DNA of 64,000 bases. Source: Agrococcus beijingensis. GTDB taxonomy: Bacteria; Actinomycetota; Actinomycetes; Actinomycetales; Microbacteriaceae. Position numbers and translations under genes: made by a program. Below the pieces are notes generated by a model that saw only the letters and a list, made by a program, of their open reading frames with translations, was not told the origin of the DNA and did no database searches. The stretch is taken from the NCBI RefSeq assembly GCF_030758955.1, contig NZ_CP132360.1, forward strand, positions 1,155,627-1,219,626, given 5' to 3'. The first letter of the stretch is position 1. Each line of letters starts with the position of its first letter. Shown in pieces: positions 43,987-55,694 of this stretch.

Positions 43987-46008
43987 TCAGGCCGGCAGCA
44001 CCTGCACGACCGACGGACGGGGTCCGGCGAACGTGCCGGGGCCCGTCGCGCCGTAGTCGGGGAACATCGAGCGCTGCGCTCCCCACACGCCGTCCTCGCC
44101 CGGGTGCTGCACCGCGACGAACACGGTCTGCTCCTGGTCGTGGATGACGGGGCCGCAGGTCTCTGCGTCGGTCGGCACCGCGAGGAACTGCTCGACCCGG
44201 CCGCGGGTCTCGCCCTCGAGCGAGACCTTGAACAGGCCGTCGTCGAGGCCGAGCGTGCCCGGCTGGCCGTCGGTCGAGATCCACAGGTTGCCCTCGGAGT
44301 CGAACGCGACGTTGTCGGGGCAGGAGATCGGCGAGACGAGCTCCTTCGGGTAGCCGGCGAAGTAGGTCGCCGGCGACGAGGGGTCGCCGCACAGCAGCAG
44401 GATCGACCAGCCGAAGGCCGTGCCCGACGCGCCCTGCGTCTCGGTCAGCTCGATGACGTGGCCGTCGCGGTTGCTGCTGCGGGGGTTGGCCTCGTCGAGC
44501 GCGTGCCGCGTGCCGCGGTTCGAGTTGTTCGTGAGCGCGACGTACACGCGACCCGTGATGGGGTGGGGCTCGACGTCCTCGGGGCGGTCCATCTTCGTGG
44601 GGTTCACGAGGTCGGCCGCGAGGCGCGTGTGCACCAGCACCTGGTCGATCGTCATGCCCGGCACCATGCTGCGGCCGCCGAGCGTGAGCGGCACCCACTG
44701 GCCGATGCCGTCGAACGCGCCATCCGCCGGCAGCGTGCCCGTGCCGTCGATCTCGGCCACCGGCGAGTCACCGGTGAAGCGGGCGACGAACAGGTCGCCC
44801 TCGGTGAGCAGCTTCTTGTTCTGCTTGCGGGCGCCCGGTCCGGTGCCGTCGTTGAAGCGGTGCTTGGAGACGAACTTGTAGAGGTAGTCGCCGCGCTCGT
44901 CGTCGCCCATGTAGGCGACCACGCGGCGGTCCTCGCCGATGCGCACGTTGGCGCCCTCGTGCTTGAAGCGGCCGAGCGCCGTGTGCTTGACCGGGGTCGA
45001 GGTCGGGTCCTGCGGGTCGATCTCGACGATGTAGCCGAAGCGGTTCGGCTCCTGCTCGAAGCCCTCGGTGCCGCCGAACCGCGGGTCCTCGAGCTCCCAG
45101 CGGGTCGCGGTGGCGCGGTCGGCGAGCCCGTAGCGGCTCGTCGCCCGGTCGGCGACCGGCGTGCGGAAGTAGCTGTTGAAGTTCTCCTCGCCGGAGAGCA
45201 CGGTGCCCCAGGGGGTGGTGCCGCCCGCGCAGTTGCCGAGGGTGCCGAGCACGACGCGACCCGACGCATCCGTCGCCGTCTGCAGCAGCGGGCTGCCCGC
45301 CGCGGGACCGGTCAGCTCGTGCTCGGTCTCGACCGTCACGCGCCGGTTGCGCGCGCCGGCGACGGCGCGCCAGGGATCGCGCACCGAGTCGCGCGCGACC
45401 TCGACGACCGACATGCCCTGCGCCATCTTCAGGATGCGCGACTGCACCGCGAGCTGCGCGGGATCGGTCGTGGGCGGGAACATGATCTGCTCGTTCGAGT
45501 ACTCATGGTTCGCGACCAGCACGCCCGTGAGCCCGGACGCATCCGGGATGACGGCGAGGTAGTCGTTGTTGTAGCCGAACTGCGCGGCCTGCGCCTCGGG
45601 CGTCTGCGCCTCGGCGTCGAAGACGGGCGCCCCGGGCAGCACCGGGTCGCCCCAGCGGATCACCGGCACCCAGCGGAAGCCCGCGGGCACCGTCAGTGCG
45701 TCGACCGAGGCCGGCACCGGAGCGATCGGCGTGAAGGGCATCGTCGACGAGGTCGCGGCCGCGGCGGCGGTCGCGCGACCGCCGCCCAGGGCGGGCGCGA
45801 CCGCGATCGCGACGGCGCCGGCGACGCCGAGGCCCAGCGCGCTGCGGCGCGAGAGCACCGCATCGGCGATGGAGCGGAACGTGGGGTTGGCGCTCTGGTT
45901 GCACTCGGGCCCGAGGCACGCGTCGCCGCACTTCAGGCGGCAGGTGACGGGCGATCGCTTGCCGCGCGCGTGATCGGCGCTCGGCAGCAGCTGCAGGGGA
46001 ATGGACAT
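43987..46008 (-). CDS. phoX: PhoX-family alkaline phosphatase (DUF839)
   Basis: 673 aa secreted phosphomonoesterase family. After ~50 residues with cysteines (CRLKCGDACLGPEC) comes a Tat motif SRRSALGLGVAGAVAIAVAP, then the beta-propeller (VLVANHEYSNEQIMFPP, GTVLSGEENFNSYF, MDRPEDVEPHPITGRVYVAL). PhoX uses calcium and iron. ATG 46008 has GGAGG six bases upstream and replaces ATG 46041. The long pre-Tat stretch is typical of the family. Confidence 0.92.
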   Translation of the reverse strand: MSIPLQLLPSADHARGKRSPVTCRLKCGDACLGPECNQSANPTFRSIADAVLSRRSALGLGVAGAVAIAVAPALGGGRATAAAAATSSTMPFTPIAPVPASVDALTVPAGFRWVPVIRWGDPVLPGAPVFDAEAQTPEAQAAQFGYNNDYLAVIPDASGLTGVLVANHEYSNEQIMFPPTTDPAQLAVQSRILKMAQGMSVVEVARDSVRDPWRAVAGARNRRVTVETEHELTGPAAGSPLLQTATDASGRVVLGTLGNCAGGTTPWGTVLSGEENFNSYFRTPVADRATSRYGLADRATATRWELEDPRFGGTEGFEQEPNRFGYIVEIDPQDPTSTPVKHTALGRFKHEGANVRIGEDRRVVAYMGDDERGDYLYKFVSKHRFNDGTGPGARKQNKKLLTEGDLFVARFTGDSPVAEIDGTGTLPADGAFDGIGQWVPLTLGGRSMVPGMTIDQVLVHTRLAADLVNPTKMDRPEDVEPHPITGRVYVALTNNSNRGTRHALDEANPRSSNRDGHVIELTETQGASGTAFGWSILLLCGDPSSPATYFAGYPKELVSPISCPDNVAFDSEGNLWISTDGQPGTLGLDDGLFKVSLEGETRGRVEQFLAVPTDAETCGPVIHDQEQTVFVAVQHPGEDGVWGAQRSMFPDYGATGPGTFAGPRPSVVQVLPA

Positions 46009-46132
46009 GGCGATCCTCCGGGTCGGCTTCGCTGACGGCACCAGCCTCTGCCTGCCGATCGCTGCGCAGGCGACCTCCGGGTGAACGCGAAGCGAACGCC
46101 GGGCGAACGGCTCGGCTCGACCCCCGCGATCG

Positions 46133-47896
46133 TCAGCGGCCGATCGCCTCCTGCAGCTGTGCGAGCTGCACCTGCTTGCGCTCGCCGCTCGCGCGGTCCC
46201 ACAGCTCGACGCTGCCCTGCGCGGCGTCGCGGCCGACGACCACCACCAGCGGCATGCCCATCAGCTCGGCGTCGCCGAACTTCACCCCCGGCGACACCTT
46301 CGGCCGGTCGTCGAAGAGCACCTCGAGGCCTCGGACGTCGAGGTCGGCCGCCACGCGCTCGGCGATCGAGAACACCTCGGGATCCTTGCCCGTGGCGACG
46401 ACGTGCACGTCGAACGGCGCGACCTCGCGCGGCCAGACGATGCCCTTGTCGTCGCGCGACTTCTCGACGATCGCCGCGAGGTTGCGGGTCACGCCGATGC
46501 CGTAGGAGCCCATCGTGACGGTGACGAGCTTGCCGTGCTCGTCGAGCACCTTCAGCCCGAGCGCCTCGGCGTACTTGCGGCCGAGCTGGAAGACGTGGCC
46601 GATCTCCATGCCGCGCTCGAGCACCACCGGGCCCGAGCCGTCCGGGGCCGGGTCGCCGTCGACCACGTTCGCCGCCTCGACCCAGCCGTCGCCGACGAAG
46701 TCGCGGCCGGCGACCAGCCCGAAGACGTGCCTGCCGGGCTCGTTGGCGCCGGTGATCCAGCTCGTGCCGTCGACGACGCGCTTGTCGAGCAGGTAGCGGA
46801 TGCGCGTGGTCGCGCGCTCCCCCAGCACGGCGCCGGAGGTGGACCACGGGCCGATGTAGCCCTTCACGAGGCCCGGGTTGGCCTTGAAGTCGTCGTCGTC
46901 GGCCGCGGTGACCACGGCCGGCTGGAAGGCGACCTCGACGCGCTTCTCGTCGACCTCGCGGTCGCCGGGCAGGCCGATCACGACCAGCTCGCGCGTGCCG
47001 TCGAGGTGCGTCAGGCGCAGCACGACGTTCTTCAGCGTGTCGGCGGCCGTCCACGGGCGGCCGTCCTCGCGCGGGAAGCGCGCGTTGGCATCGGCGACGA
47101 GGGTCTCGATCGTGGGGGTGTCCGGCGTCTCCCGGACCACCGCATCCGCCTGCCCCTCGATCGGCAGCGGCTCGGGCGCCAGCGTCTCGAAGGCCTCGAC
47201 GTTGGCCGCGTAGCCGCCGGCCGAGCGCACGATGGTGTCCTCGCCGACCGGCGTCGGGTGCATGAACTCCTCGGACTTCGAGCCGCCCATCGCGCCGGCG
47301 TCGGCCGAGACGATCACGTACTCGAGGCCCAGGCGCTTGAAGATGCGCTCGTAGGCGTCGCGCTGCAGCTGGTAGGAGGCGGCGAGGCCCTCGTCGGTGA
47401 CGTCGAACGAGTAGGCGTCCTTCATCGTGAACTCGCGGGCGCGCAGCAGGCCGGCCCGCGGCCGCGCCTCGTCGCGGTACTTGTCCTGGATCTGGAAGAT
47501 CGTCAGCGGCAGCGCCTTGTAGCTCGAGACGAGATCCTGCACGAGCAGCGTGAAGACCTCCTCGTGCGTCGGCGCCAGCAGGTGATCGGCGCCCTTGCGG
47601 TCCTGCAGGCGGAAGATACCGTCGCCGTACTCCGTCCAGCGGCCGGTGCGCTCGTAGGGCTCGCGCGGCAGCAGGCCGGGGAAGAGCACCTCCTGCGCGC
47701 CGACGGCCTCCATCTCCTCGCGCACGATGCGCTCGATGTTGCGACGCACCCGCAGCCCCAGCGGCAGCCACGAGTAGAGCCCCGCGCCGGCGCGGCGGAT
47801 GTAGCCGGCGCGCAGCAGCAGCCGGTGGCTCGCGACCTCGGCCTCGGCCGGGTCCTCGCGGAGCGTGGTGAAGAAGAGCTGGGAGAGGCGGATCAC
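46133..47896 (-). CDS. proS: prolyl-tRNA synthetase
   Basis: 587 aa bacterial-type class II synthetase with the editing (INS) domain in the middle. [34 protein letters not shown] (motif 1), [24 protein letters not shown] (motif 2, in pieces), [10 protein letters not shown] (motif 3) and an anticodon-binding domain. GTG 47896 has TAGACT seven bases upstream; an in-frame ATG 47941 would lie within the upstream gene. Between proS and phoX (46009-46132) nothing else is seen. Confidence 0.96.
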   Translation of the reverse strand: MIRLSQLFFTTLREDPAEAEVASHRLLLRAGYIRRAGAGLYSWLPLGLRVRRNIERIVREEMEAVGAQEVLFPGLLPREPYERTGRWTEYGDGIFRLQDRKGADHLLAPTHEEVFTLLVQDLVSSYKALPLTIFQIQDKYRDEARPRAGLLRAREFTMKDAYSFDVTDEGLAASYQLQRDAYERIFKRLGLEYVIVSADAGAMGGSKSEEFMHPTPVGEDTIVRSAGGYAANVEAFETLAPEPLPIEGQADAVVRETPDTPTIETLVADANARFPREDGRPWTAADTLKNVVLRLTHLDGTRELVVIGLPGDREVDEKRVEVAFQPAVVTAADDDDFKANPGLVKGYIGPWSTSGAVLGERATTRIRYLLDKRVVDGTSWITGANEPGRHVFGLVAGRDFVGDGWVEAANVVDGDPAPDGSGPVVLERGMEIGHVFQLGRKYAEALGLKVLDEHGKLVTVTMGSYGIGVTRNLAAIVEKSRDDKGIVWPREVAPFDVHVVATGKDPEVFSIAERVAADLDVRGLEVLFDDRPKVSPGVKFGDAELMGMPLVVVVGRDAAQGSVELWDRASGERKQVQLAQLQEAIGR

Positions 47897-47903
47897 CCTT
47901 GCG

Positions 47904-47909
47904 AGTCTA
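47904..47909 (-). promoter_or_regulatory. -10 box of proS (leaderless type)
   Basis: TAGACT on the minus strand, 7 bases before GTG 47896, in the 16-bp gap after the TPR gene. Confidence 0.5.
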
Positions 47910-47912
47910 CGG

Positions 47913-48668
47913 TCACCACGGGTTCTCGACCGCCGGGCCACCGCCCGGCTGATCGCCGTCCTGGTCGTACTGATCCTGCTGCTGCTGCTCGGTCTGGGCG
48001 TCCTGGTTCTGCTCCTCGAGCTGCTCCTGCGGCGACTGCTCGCCGTCCGACTCTCCCTCGCCCTCGCCCTCGCCGTCCTGCGACTGCTCGTCCTCGATCT
48101 TCTCCTCGATGCGCGGCACCGCGGCCTCGAACTGCTCGGCCGTGTCGGCCTCGCCCTCGCGCGGCTCGTCGTGGCAGCCCTCGGGCGTCGCGTCGATGAG
48201 CGCGAGCGCCTCGTTGTAGAGGCCGTTCGCGGTCTGCGTGTCCTGCGCCTCGCGCGCGACGTCGCCCTGCTTCTCGATGTTCGTCACCAGCGAGGCGACG
48301 ATGACGCAGTGCTCGTTCATCTCGATCGCGGTCTCGGGCTCGCCGTGCAGCTCGAGCGACTCCTCGAGCTTGGCGCGGCCCTCCTCGAGCGCGTCGGCCA
48401 TCGTCAGCGAGACGCCCAGGCCGAAGGGCGCCTTCCACGGCTCGACCCAGTTCCACAGCTCGAGCCCGCGTGCCGCCTCGGCGGCCTGCCCGTAGGCGCG
48501 GGCCTCGAAGCGATCGGCCGCGGTCTGCGAGAGCGCGCTGACGCCGATGAGCTTGGTCGCGAGCACGATCGCCGCGAGCGCGACGGGGATGAGCCCGAGC
48601 ATGAGCCACCAGCGCAGGGTGCGGCGCTGCCGGTCGGTGAGCGTCTTCGGGGGGCGGATGCGGTTCAT
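47913..48668 (-). CDS. membrane-anchored TPR-like protein (BatC-like)
   Basis: 251 aa. A basic N-terminus ([18 protein letters not shown]) and one helix at about 20-40 are followed by a helical TPR-like region with [22 protein letters not shown] and an acidic Gln/Glu/Asp-rich tail from ~185 ([20 protein letters not shown]). That is the layout of BatC/BatE. ATG 48668 overlaps the stop of the VWA gene (ATGA). Last gene of the MoxR/VWA operon. Confidence 0.75.
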   Translation of the reverse strand: MNRIRPPKTLTDRQRRTLRWWLMLGLIPVALAAIVLATKLIGVSALSQTAADRFEARAYGQAAEAARGLELWNWVEPWKAPFGLGVSLTMADALEEGRAKLEESLELHGEPETAIEMNEHCVIVASLVTNIEKQGDVAREAQDTQTANGLYNEALALIDATPEGCHDEPREGEADTAEQFEAAVPRIEEKIEDEQSQDGEGEGEGESDGEQSPQEQLEEQNQDAQTEQQQQDQYDQDGDQPGGGPAVENPW

Positions 48669-49696
48669 CGGATGCGCTCCCTCACGCCGGTGCCGCCGCC
48701 CACGGGAGCGCGGCGGTCGGTGCCGAGGATGCCGCGGGTCGACCGCAGCGAGCGCGCGAGGCTGAGCGCCTCCCAGGCCAGCAGCAGCGCGATCGGGATG
48801 CCGAGCACCCAGGCGAACTCGAGCCGCGCCTGCTCGGTGCGGTCGAGGTCGGCGGCGCCCTCGAGGGCCGCCATCGGGCCGAGCGCATCCGCGAGCGGCA
48901 GGCCGGGGGCCCGCTGCAGGTAGCTGACGCCGAGCTGGTCGGCGATCGTCCGCAGCTGCCCCTGGTCGATGCGGCTGATCGCGTCGCCGCCGCCGGCGGG
49001 ATCCTGCACGTAGCGATCCTCGTTCGGGTTGAAGCTCGAGATGCGCATGCGGCCGCCCTGCTCGGTGCCGTAGCCCAGCACGAAGCCGCGGTCGACGAGC
49101 CCGCCCACGTCGGCGAACGACTGCGGCTGCTCCTCGGCGGTGTGCTCGCCGTCGCCCAGGTAGAAGACGATCGCCGGCGAGGCGGGGTCGTCGGCGGCGC
49201 TGCGCTCGAGCTCGGTCTTCAGCAGGTCGTGCGCGACCGCCACCGAGGTGCCGCGCGACTGCTGCGCGATCTCGGGCCGCAGGGCGCGCACCATCTCGAT
49301 CACGGCGGAGCCGTCGTCGGTGAGCGGCACCCGCAGGATCGCCTGCGAGTCGAAGGAGATGACCGAGAGGTCGGCGCCGGCGAAGGAGCGGGCGATCTCG
49401 ACCACGTCCTCCTGCATGCCGGCCAGGCGTGCCTCGCTCCCCCAGTCCTCCGCCGCCACCGACTGCGAGGTGTCGAGCATCACGAACACGCGCGCCTGGA
49501 TGGATGCGGTGGGCACCTCGCCGCCGGGCAGCGCGGGGCGGAAGGCCATCGCGACGGCGAGCGTCACGAGCAGGGTGCGGCGCAGCCACGCGAGGCGGCG
49601 CCCGCGCACCGCGACCAGCTGCCAGATGCAGAGGCCGAGCGCGATCGCGCCGACGATGACGACGAGGACCGGGAGCGTGGGGTGGAAGGTGATCAC
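48665..49696 (-). CDS. VWA-domain membrane protein (BatB-like)
   Basis: 343 aa. Two N-terminal helices (VLVVIVGAIALGLCIWQLV, LLVTLAVAMAF), a VWA domain with MIDAS motif DTSQSVAAEDW, and a C-terminal helix (FAWVLGIPIALLLAWEAL). GTG 49696 overlaps the upstream VWA stop (GTGA); its own stop overlaps the TPR gene. The MIDAS serines are intact, so metal-dependent partner binding is likely. Confidence 0.85.
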   Translation of the reverse strand: MITFHPTLPVLVVIVGAIALGLCIWQLVAVRGRRLAWLRRTLLVTLAVAMAFRPALPGGEVPTASIQARVFVMLDTSQSVAAEDWGSEARLAGMQEDVVEIARSFAGADLSVISFDSQAILRVPLTDDGSAVIEMVRALRPEIAQQSRGTSVAVAHDLLKTELERSAADDPASPAIVFYLGDGEHTAEEQPQSFADVGGLVDRGFVLGYGTEQGGRMRISSFNPNEDRYVQDPAGGGDAISRIDQGQLRTIADQLGVSYLQRAPGLPLADALGPMAALEGAADLDRTEQARLEFAWVLGIPIALLLAWEALSLARSLRSTRGILGTDRRAPVGGGTGVRERIR

Positions 49697-50673
49697 AGTC
49701 GCACCCTCGCAGCGATGAGGCAGACCCCCGCGACCAGGAGCAGCACGATGAGCGGCAGCGCCCCCGGCCGGTCGATCACCTGGATCTGCGGCGGCGTCTC
49801 GATGAAGCCGGCCTCGATCGCGTTGACGCGGTCGACGATCTGCGGCACGGTCTGCGCGAAGTCGAGCGCGAAGTAGGCGCCGCCGGTGCCCTCGGCGATG
49901 TCGCGCAGCTCCTGCGAGTACATGTCGCCGCCGAAGTCGAACGGGTTGATCGCGTACACGCGCACCTCGTTGTCGACGGCGAGCTGCCCCGCCTGCGGCA
50001 GCGAGAAGATCTGCTGCCCGTTCACCACGTTGTCGGTGGCGAGGATGATCGAGCGCGGCCGCTCGCTCGCCTCGAGGTCGGCGAAGTCGAGCACGCAGGA
50101 GGCGAGGCCGTCGCCGACGAGCGATGCGCCCAGGCCGCTCGCGGTGCCGGCGAGGTAGTTGAACTGCTCCTCGGGCCCGAGCGTGCCGTTCAGCGCCCGC
50201 ACGTAGCGTCCGAGCTGCTCCTGGATGTAGTCGTAGTCGCTCGTGAGCGGGAAGGCCATCACGCTCGACGCGTCGAAGATGCGCATGCCGATGCGCTCGC
50301 CGTCGAGCTCTGCGGCGATCTGCTGGTAGACCGCCAGGATCTCGGCGTCGACGTCGACCATCGAGCCGGAGACGTCGAGGCACAGCACGATGTCGCGCTT
50401 GAAGTCCTCCTCCTGGTTCGCGGCGATGCCCGACGGGCGCGACGCGACGGCGCCCGCGACGCCGACCCCGACGACCGCCAGCGCGAGCGCGCTCGCGATC
50501 CCCACGCGGTAGCGCAGCAGCGCACCGCGGAAGACGGCGAGCGAGGTCATCCGGTCGACGTGCGCGACCGGCAGCCCGCGCTCGCGGCGGCGCTTCGGCA
50601 GCAGCAGCCCCAGCAGCGCCGCGCCCAGGCCGACCACGATCACGACCGGCAGCAGCCAAGGCCACAGCAGCAT
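49693..50673 (-). CDS. VWA-domain membrane protein (BatA-like)
   Basis: 326 aa. Helices at the N-terminus (LLPVVIVVGLGAALLGLLL and ALALAVVGVGVAGAV), a VWA domain with complete MIDAS DVSGSMVD and FDASSVMAFPL, ATDNVVNGQQIF, and a C-terminal helix PLIVLLLVAGVCLIAARV. ATG 50673 overlaps the previous stop by one base (TGATG); GTG one codon upstream is possible. Confidence 0.87.
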   Translation of the reverse strand: MLLWPWLLPVVIVVGLGAALLGLLLPKRRRERGLPVAHVDRMTSLAVFRGALLRYRVGIASALALAVVGVGVAGAVASRPSGIAANQEEDFKRDIVLCLDVSGSMVDVDAEILAVYQQIAAELDGERIGMRIFDASSVMAFPLTSDYDYIQEQLGRYVRALNGTLGPEEQFNYLAGTASGLGASLVGDGLASCVLDFADLEASERPRSIILATDNVVNGQQIFSLPQAGQLAVDNEVRVYAINPFDFGGDMYSQELRDIAEGTGGAYFALDFAQTVPQIVDRVNAIEAGFIETPPQIQVIDRPGALPLIVLLLVAGVCLIAARVRL

Positions 50674-51218
50674 CACATCCACGTCGCCACCACCTGTCGC
50701 GCGGCCGCGATCGCCGCGTCGGGGTCGTGCTTCGCCGCCCGGCGGAACGACGACGGGTAGTACTGCTCGACCGCGCCCTGCACGGTCGGCAGATCGGCAT
50801 CGCCGAGGTCGCGCAGCGTCATCACCTCGGCGACGACGCCCGTCGACTCGTGGGCGAAGAAGCGCAGCACGAGGCTGAGCCGTTGCGCCAGGGCGCGCGG
50901 CTCGAGATCGCCCGCGGCGTGCTCGGCGGCGACCTCGTCGATCAGCCTCAAGTACTTCTCCTTGACGCTGCGCACGTCGATCGGCACGGGTGGTGGGGGC
51001 GGAGGCTCGAGGATGCCCCGCGGCCGGGTCCAGAGCCAGCTGAAGGCGTAGACGCCGAGCACGAGCAGCAGCGCGAGCGCGCCCAGCACCCACCAGGGGA
51101 AGTAGCCGAAGGGGCCGTAGGTGTCGGGTGCGGGCAGCCGGGCGAGGTCGACCGCTCGGCCGAGCAGGTCGGCGCTGCGCAGCAGGTCGGCGCCGCGGAG
51201 CAGGTCAGCGCCGGGCAC
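50673..51218 (-). CDS. DUF4381-like membrane protein of the MoxR/VWA operon
   Basis: 181 aa. The N-terminus is a repeat of (G/S)ADLL(R/G) hexapeptides (DNA repeat about 51165-51215), then YFPWWVLGALALLLVLGVYAFSW as a helix, a Pro-rich PPPPPPVPID hinge and a cytoplasmic helical domain (RLIDEVAAEHAAGDLEPRALAQ in pieces). GTG 51218 overlaps the DUF58 gene by 14 bases. Position and size match the DUF4381 gene of Bat operons; sequence support is modest. Confidence 0.7.
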   Translation of the reverse strand: MPGADLLRGADLLRSADLLGRAVDLARLPAPDTYGPFGYFPWWVLGALALLLVLGVYAFSWLWTRPRGILEPPPPPPVPIDVRSVKEKYLRLIDEVAAEHAAGDLEPRALAQRLSLVLRFFAHESTGVVAEVMTLRDLGDADLPTVQGAVEQYYPSSFRRAAKHDPDAAIAAARQVVATWM

Positions 51219-52092
51219 GGCGGTGCCTCTCGAGCAGGCGGAACAGCCCGCCGATCGCGGTCGCCGAGGAGTCGATGCGCACCGACGCGATGCCGAGCGA
51301 GCGCAGTCCGTTCTCGAGCCGCTCGCGCCGGGCGGCCGTCTCGTCGTCGAAGGCGCGCCGCAGCCCGCGGTCGCGGCGCAGGAACGGCGGCAGCCCGACG
51401 CCCGTGTCGACGCCGACGAGGTCTTGGGTGTGGCCCGCGCGCGCCATCAGGTCGGCGTCGCCGATCGACACCCAGAGCACCTCGTGCCGCGTGTGCAGCC
51501 GGCCCAGGTGCACGTCGAGGTCGTGCGTGTAGGCGACGTCGTCGGCGACCACGACGATCAGCGACCTGCGACGCATCCGCCGCACGGCATGCTCGAGCAC
51601 GCCCTCGAGGTCGGAGAGCGGGCCGTCGAGCGAGACCGCCGCGTCGATGCGCCGCAGCATGCGCTCGAGGTGCGCCTCGGAGCCGCCCTCCTGCATGTTC
51701 TCGGTGCGCTCGGCATCGCCCATCAGCAGCGCGACGCGGTCGCCGTGCCGCGTGGCGAGGTAGCCGAGGATGCCCGACACCAGGATCGCCAGCTCGAGCT
51801 TCGACTCGCCCGACTCGGCGGTCGCCGCCATGTTGCGGCCCGAGTCGACCACCATCAGCACGTTGTGCTGGCGCGAGGCGATGTAGCGCTTGATCAGCGG
51901 CACGTGGCTGCGTGCGGTGGCCTTCCAGTCGATGTCCTTCACGTCGTCGCCCGGCTGGTACTCGCGCAGGTCGTCGAAGTCGTGGCTGCGGCCGTGGTGG
52001 ATCGACTGGTACTCGCCCTCGAGCAGCTCGAGGGTGCGACGATGCGCGTGGATCGACATGGTCGTCTTCACCTTGCGCAGCCGTCGCTCCAT
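51205..52092 (-). CDS. DUF58 domain protein
   Basis: 295 aa. The DUF58 signature DFDDLREYQPGDDVKDIDW with ATARSHVPLIKRY is present, followed by a VWA-like part (VLMVVDSGRNMAA; MIDAS residues partly kept) and VVVADDVAYTHDLDVHL. No membrane helices, unlike long DUF58 proteins. DUF58 partners MoxR ATPases. It starts 10 bases after the moxR stop. Confidence 0.9.
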   Translation of the reverse strand: MERRLRKVKTTMSIHAHRRTLELLEGEYQSIHHGRSHDFDDLREYQPGDDVKDIDWKATARSHVPLIKRYIASRQHNVLMVVDSGRNMAATAESGESKLELAILVSGILGYLATRHGDRVALLMGDAERTENMQEGGSEAHLERMLRRIDAAVSLDGPLSDLEGVLEHAVRRMRRRSLIVVVADDVAYTHDLDVHLGRLHTRHEVLWVSIGDADLMARAGHTQDLVGVDTGVGLPPFLRRDRGLRRAFDDETAARRERLENGLRSLGIASVRIDSSATAIGGLFRLLERHRRARR

Positions 52093-52101
52093 CGTCGGGC
52101 C

Positions 52102-53109
<1,008 letters not shown>

Positions 53110-53224
53110 GCGCGCTCCTATCGGTCGTCGGCACGGCGTCGGCGCGGAGGGGTCTCCGAGGCTCTCGCCTCGGCCACGCTACCGGCTGCGGCTGTGCCTC
53201 GCTGTGCCCCCGCTGGACGCCCGC

Positions 53225-54544
53225 TCAGGCAGTCTGCCGCACGGCCGGCGCGCGGGTCGCGGCGATCGCGGCGACCGCGACGGCGGCGATGAGCGGCAGC
53301 ATCGCGAGGTTGAGGCCCGCATAGCCGACGAGGCCCAGGATCGGGCCGGCCGCCGCGCCCGCGGCGGCCCCGGTGAGCCCCATCGCCAGGTCGCTGCGGC
53401 CCTGCAGCGCCGGTCGCAGCCGCGGCTCGACGGCGCCGGCCACGACCGTCGAGCCGGCCACCGTCGCCGCGCTCCAGCCGAGGCCGAGCAGCGCCAGCCC
53501 GACCGGCGCGAGCGAGACGGGCAGCGCCAGGTTGCTGAGCACCGCGAGCAGCAGGATGCCGGCCCCGAGCAGCACCGTCACGCGTGCGCCGACCTTGTCG
53601 GTGAGCCAGCCGAACACCGGCGAGAGGGCGTACATGCCGGCGGTGTGGGCGCTCATCGTGAAGCCGATCACGCCCAGCTGCTGCCCCGCGTGGCCGAGGT
53701 GCACGGGCGTGAGCGCCATCACGCCCACCATCGTCGCGTGGGCGGCGGCGACCGCGATGACGGCGGCGAGGGCACGCGGATGCTGCCCCAGGCGCAGGCG
53801 CGGGCGCTCGGCGTGGGCGGGCACCCCGACGCGCGCCGCAAGCAAAGGGTCGGGCCGCAGGAACGCCCAGAGCACGGCGACGACGATGGCCATCGCGGTG
53901 GCGCTGATCAGGTAGGCGCCGACCAGCGGCGGCAGTCCGATCGCCGCGCCGAGCGCGTCGCCCGGCTCGATGAGGTTCGGGCCGATCACGACGCCGATGG
54001 TGGTCATCCACACGACGGTGGAGAGGTCGCGGCCGCGGCGCTGCGGGGTCGACAGGTCGGTGGCGGCGAAGCGCGACTGCAGGTTGACCGCCATCGCTCC
54101 GCCCAGCACCAGGAAGCCGGGCAGCACGAGCCAGGCGAGGCTCAGCGCGCCGCCGACGATCAGCAGCAGCGTGCCCGCGAGCGCCAGCAGCGCGCCGGCG
54201 GTGAGCGAGACGCGGCGGCCGCGCCGCTGCGCGAGCCGCGCGAGCGGCACCGCGAGGCCCGCGCCGCCGAGCGTGAGCAGCGTCGCGGCGAGCCCGGCGA
54301 GCTCTGCGCGGCCGGTCACCTGCTCGACGAGCAGCGAGCCCACGCCGAGCGCGACGCCGTTGGCGAGGCCGCCGAGCGCCTGCGCGACCGACAGCACCAC
54401 GAGCGTGCGCCGCTGCGCCGGGTGCTGCGCCTGCCGCGGCGTGGTGCCGGATGCGGCGCCGGATGCGGTGCCGGAGGCCGCGTCGGGCGCTGCGCCGGAC
54501 TCCGCAGCCGCCCGCGCGGTCGGCTCCCCGTCCGGCGAGGCCAT
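53225..54544 (-). CDS. major facilitator superfamily transporter
   Basis: 439 aa with 12 predicted helices after a ~45-residue Ala/Gly/Ser-rich cytoplasmic N-terminus. Loop motifs RLAQRRGRRVSL (2-3) and GWLTDKVGARVTVL (8-9) fit an MFS drug/proton antiporter-like protein; substrate unknown. ATG 54544 starts one base after the ispG stop, so the two are co-transcribed. The frame upstream of ATG is ispG antiphase and not used. Confidence 0.88.
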   Translation of the reverse strand: MASPDGEPTARAAAESGAAPDAASGTASGAASGTTPRQAQHPAQRRTLVVLSVAQALGGLANGVALGVGSLLVEQVTGRAELAGLAATLLTLGGAGLAVPLARLAQRRGRRVSLTAGALLALAGTLLLIVGGALSLAWLVLPGFLVLGGAMAVNLQSRFAATDLSTPQRRGRDLSTVVWMTTIGVVIGPNLIEPGDALGAAIGLPPLVGAYLISATAMAIVVAVLWAFLRPDPLLAARVGVPAHAERPRLRLGQHPRALAAVIAVAAAHATMVGVMALTPVHLGHAGQQLGVIGFTMSAHTAGMYALSPVFGWLTDKVGARVTVLLGAGILLLAVLSNLALPVSLAPVGLALLGLGWSAATVAGSTVVAGAVEPRLRPALQGRSDLAMGLTGAAAGAAAGPILGLVGYAGLNLAMLPLIAAVAVAAIAATRAPAVRQTA

Positions 54545-54545
54545 G

Positions 54546-55688
54546 TCAGACCGTGACGACTTCGGCCTCGCCCGCGGGCAGGCCCTGCTCGTCGGCGATC
54601 TTGCGCGCCTCCTCGATGAGGGTGCGCACGATGTCGGCCTCTGGCACGGTCTTGACGACCTCGCCCTTGATGAAGATCTGCCCCTTGCCGTTGCCCGACG
54701 CGACCCCGAGGTCTGCCTCACGGGCCTCGCCCGGACCGTTGACGACGCATCCCATCACCGCGACGCGCAGCGGCACCTGCACGTCCTTGAGCCCCTCGGT
54801 GACCGCGTCGGCCAGCGAGTAGACGTCGACCTGGGCGCGGCCGCAGGAGGGGCAGGAGACGATCTCGAGCTTGCGCTCGCGCAGGTTCAGCGACTGCAGG
54901 ATCTGCAGGCCCACCTTGACCTCCTCCGCCGGCGGCGCGGAGAGCGAGACGCGGATCGTGTCGCCGATGCCCTCGGCGAGCAGGATGCCGAAGGCGGTCG
55001 CCGACTTGATCGTGCCCTGGAACGCCGGGCCCGCCTCGGTGACGCCGAGGTGCAGCGGCCAGTCGCCGCGCTCGGCGAGCATCCGGTAGGTCTTGACCAT
55101 CACGACCGGGTCGTTGTGCTTGACCGAGATCTTGAAGTCGTGGAAGTCGTGCTCCTCGAACAGGCTCGCCTCCCACACCGCCGACTCGACGAGCGCCTCG
55201 GGTGTCGCCTTGCCGTACTTCTCGAGCAGGCGCGGGTCGAGGCTGCCGGCGTTCACGCCGATGCGCAGCGAGACGCCAGCGGCCTTCGCGCGCTTGGCGA
55301 TCTCGCCCACCTGGTCGTCGAACTTGCGGATGTTGCCCGGGTTGACGCGCACCGCCGCGCAGCCCGCGTCGATCGCCTGGTAGACGTACTTCGGCTGGAA
55401 GTGGATGTCGGCGATCACCGGGATCTGCGACTTCTTCGCGATGATGTGCAGCACATCGGCGTCGTCCTGGCTGGGCACCGCGACGCGCACGATGTCGCAG
55501 CCGGTGGCGGTGAGCTCGGCGATCTGCTGCAGGGTCGCGTTGATGTCGGTGGTCTTCGTCGTGGTCATCGACTGCACGGAGACCTGGGCGTCGCCGCCGA
55601 CGAGCACCTTGCCGACCTTGATCTGCCTGCTCTTGCGACGGGGCGCGAGCGTGAGGGGCTCGGGCTTGCCGAGGTTGATGGCTGCCAT
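54546..55688 (-). CDS. ispG: 4-hydroxy-3-methylbut-2-en-1-yl diphosphate synthase
   Basis: Reduces MEcPP to HMBPP in the MEP isoprenoid pathway. 380 aa; TIM barrel ([32 protein letters not shown]) and iron-sulfur domain with Cys279, Cys282 (SCPSCGR) and Cys314 (GCVVNGPGE, Glu321). dxr and rseP lie 1.2-4.5 kb to the right, so the MEP block is kept but broken by two plus-strand genes. TAGGCT six bases before ATG 55688. Confidence 0.96.
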   Translation of the reverse strand: MAAINLGKPEPLTLAPRRKSRQIKVGKVLVGGDAQVSVQSMTTTKTTDINATLQQIAELTATGCDIVRVAVPSQDDADVLHIIAKKSQIPVIADIHFQPKYVYQAIDAGCAAVRVNPGNIRKFDDQVGEIAKRAKAAGVSLRIGVNAGSLDPRLLEKYGKATPEALVESAVWEASLFEEHDFHDFKISVKHNDPVVMVKTYRMLAERGDWPLHLGVTEAGPAFQGTIKSATAFGILLAEGIGDTIRVSLSAPPAEEVKVGLQILQSLNLRERKLEIVSCPSCGRAQVDVYSLADAVTEGLKDVQVPLRVAVMGCVVNGPGEAREADLGVASGNGKGQIFIKGEVVKTVPEADIVRTLIEEARKIADEQGLPAGEAEVVTV

Positions 55689-55694
55689 GCGGCA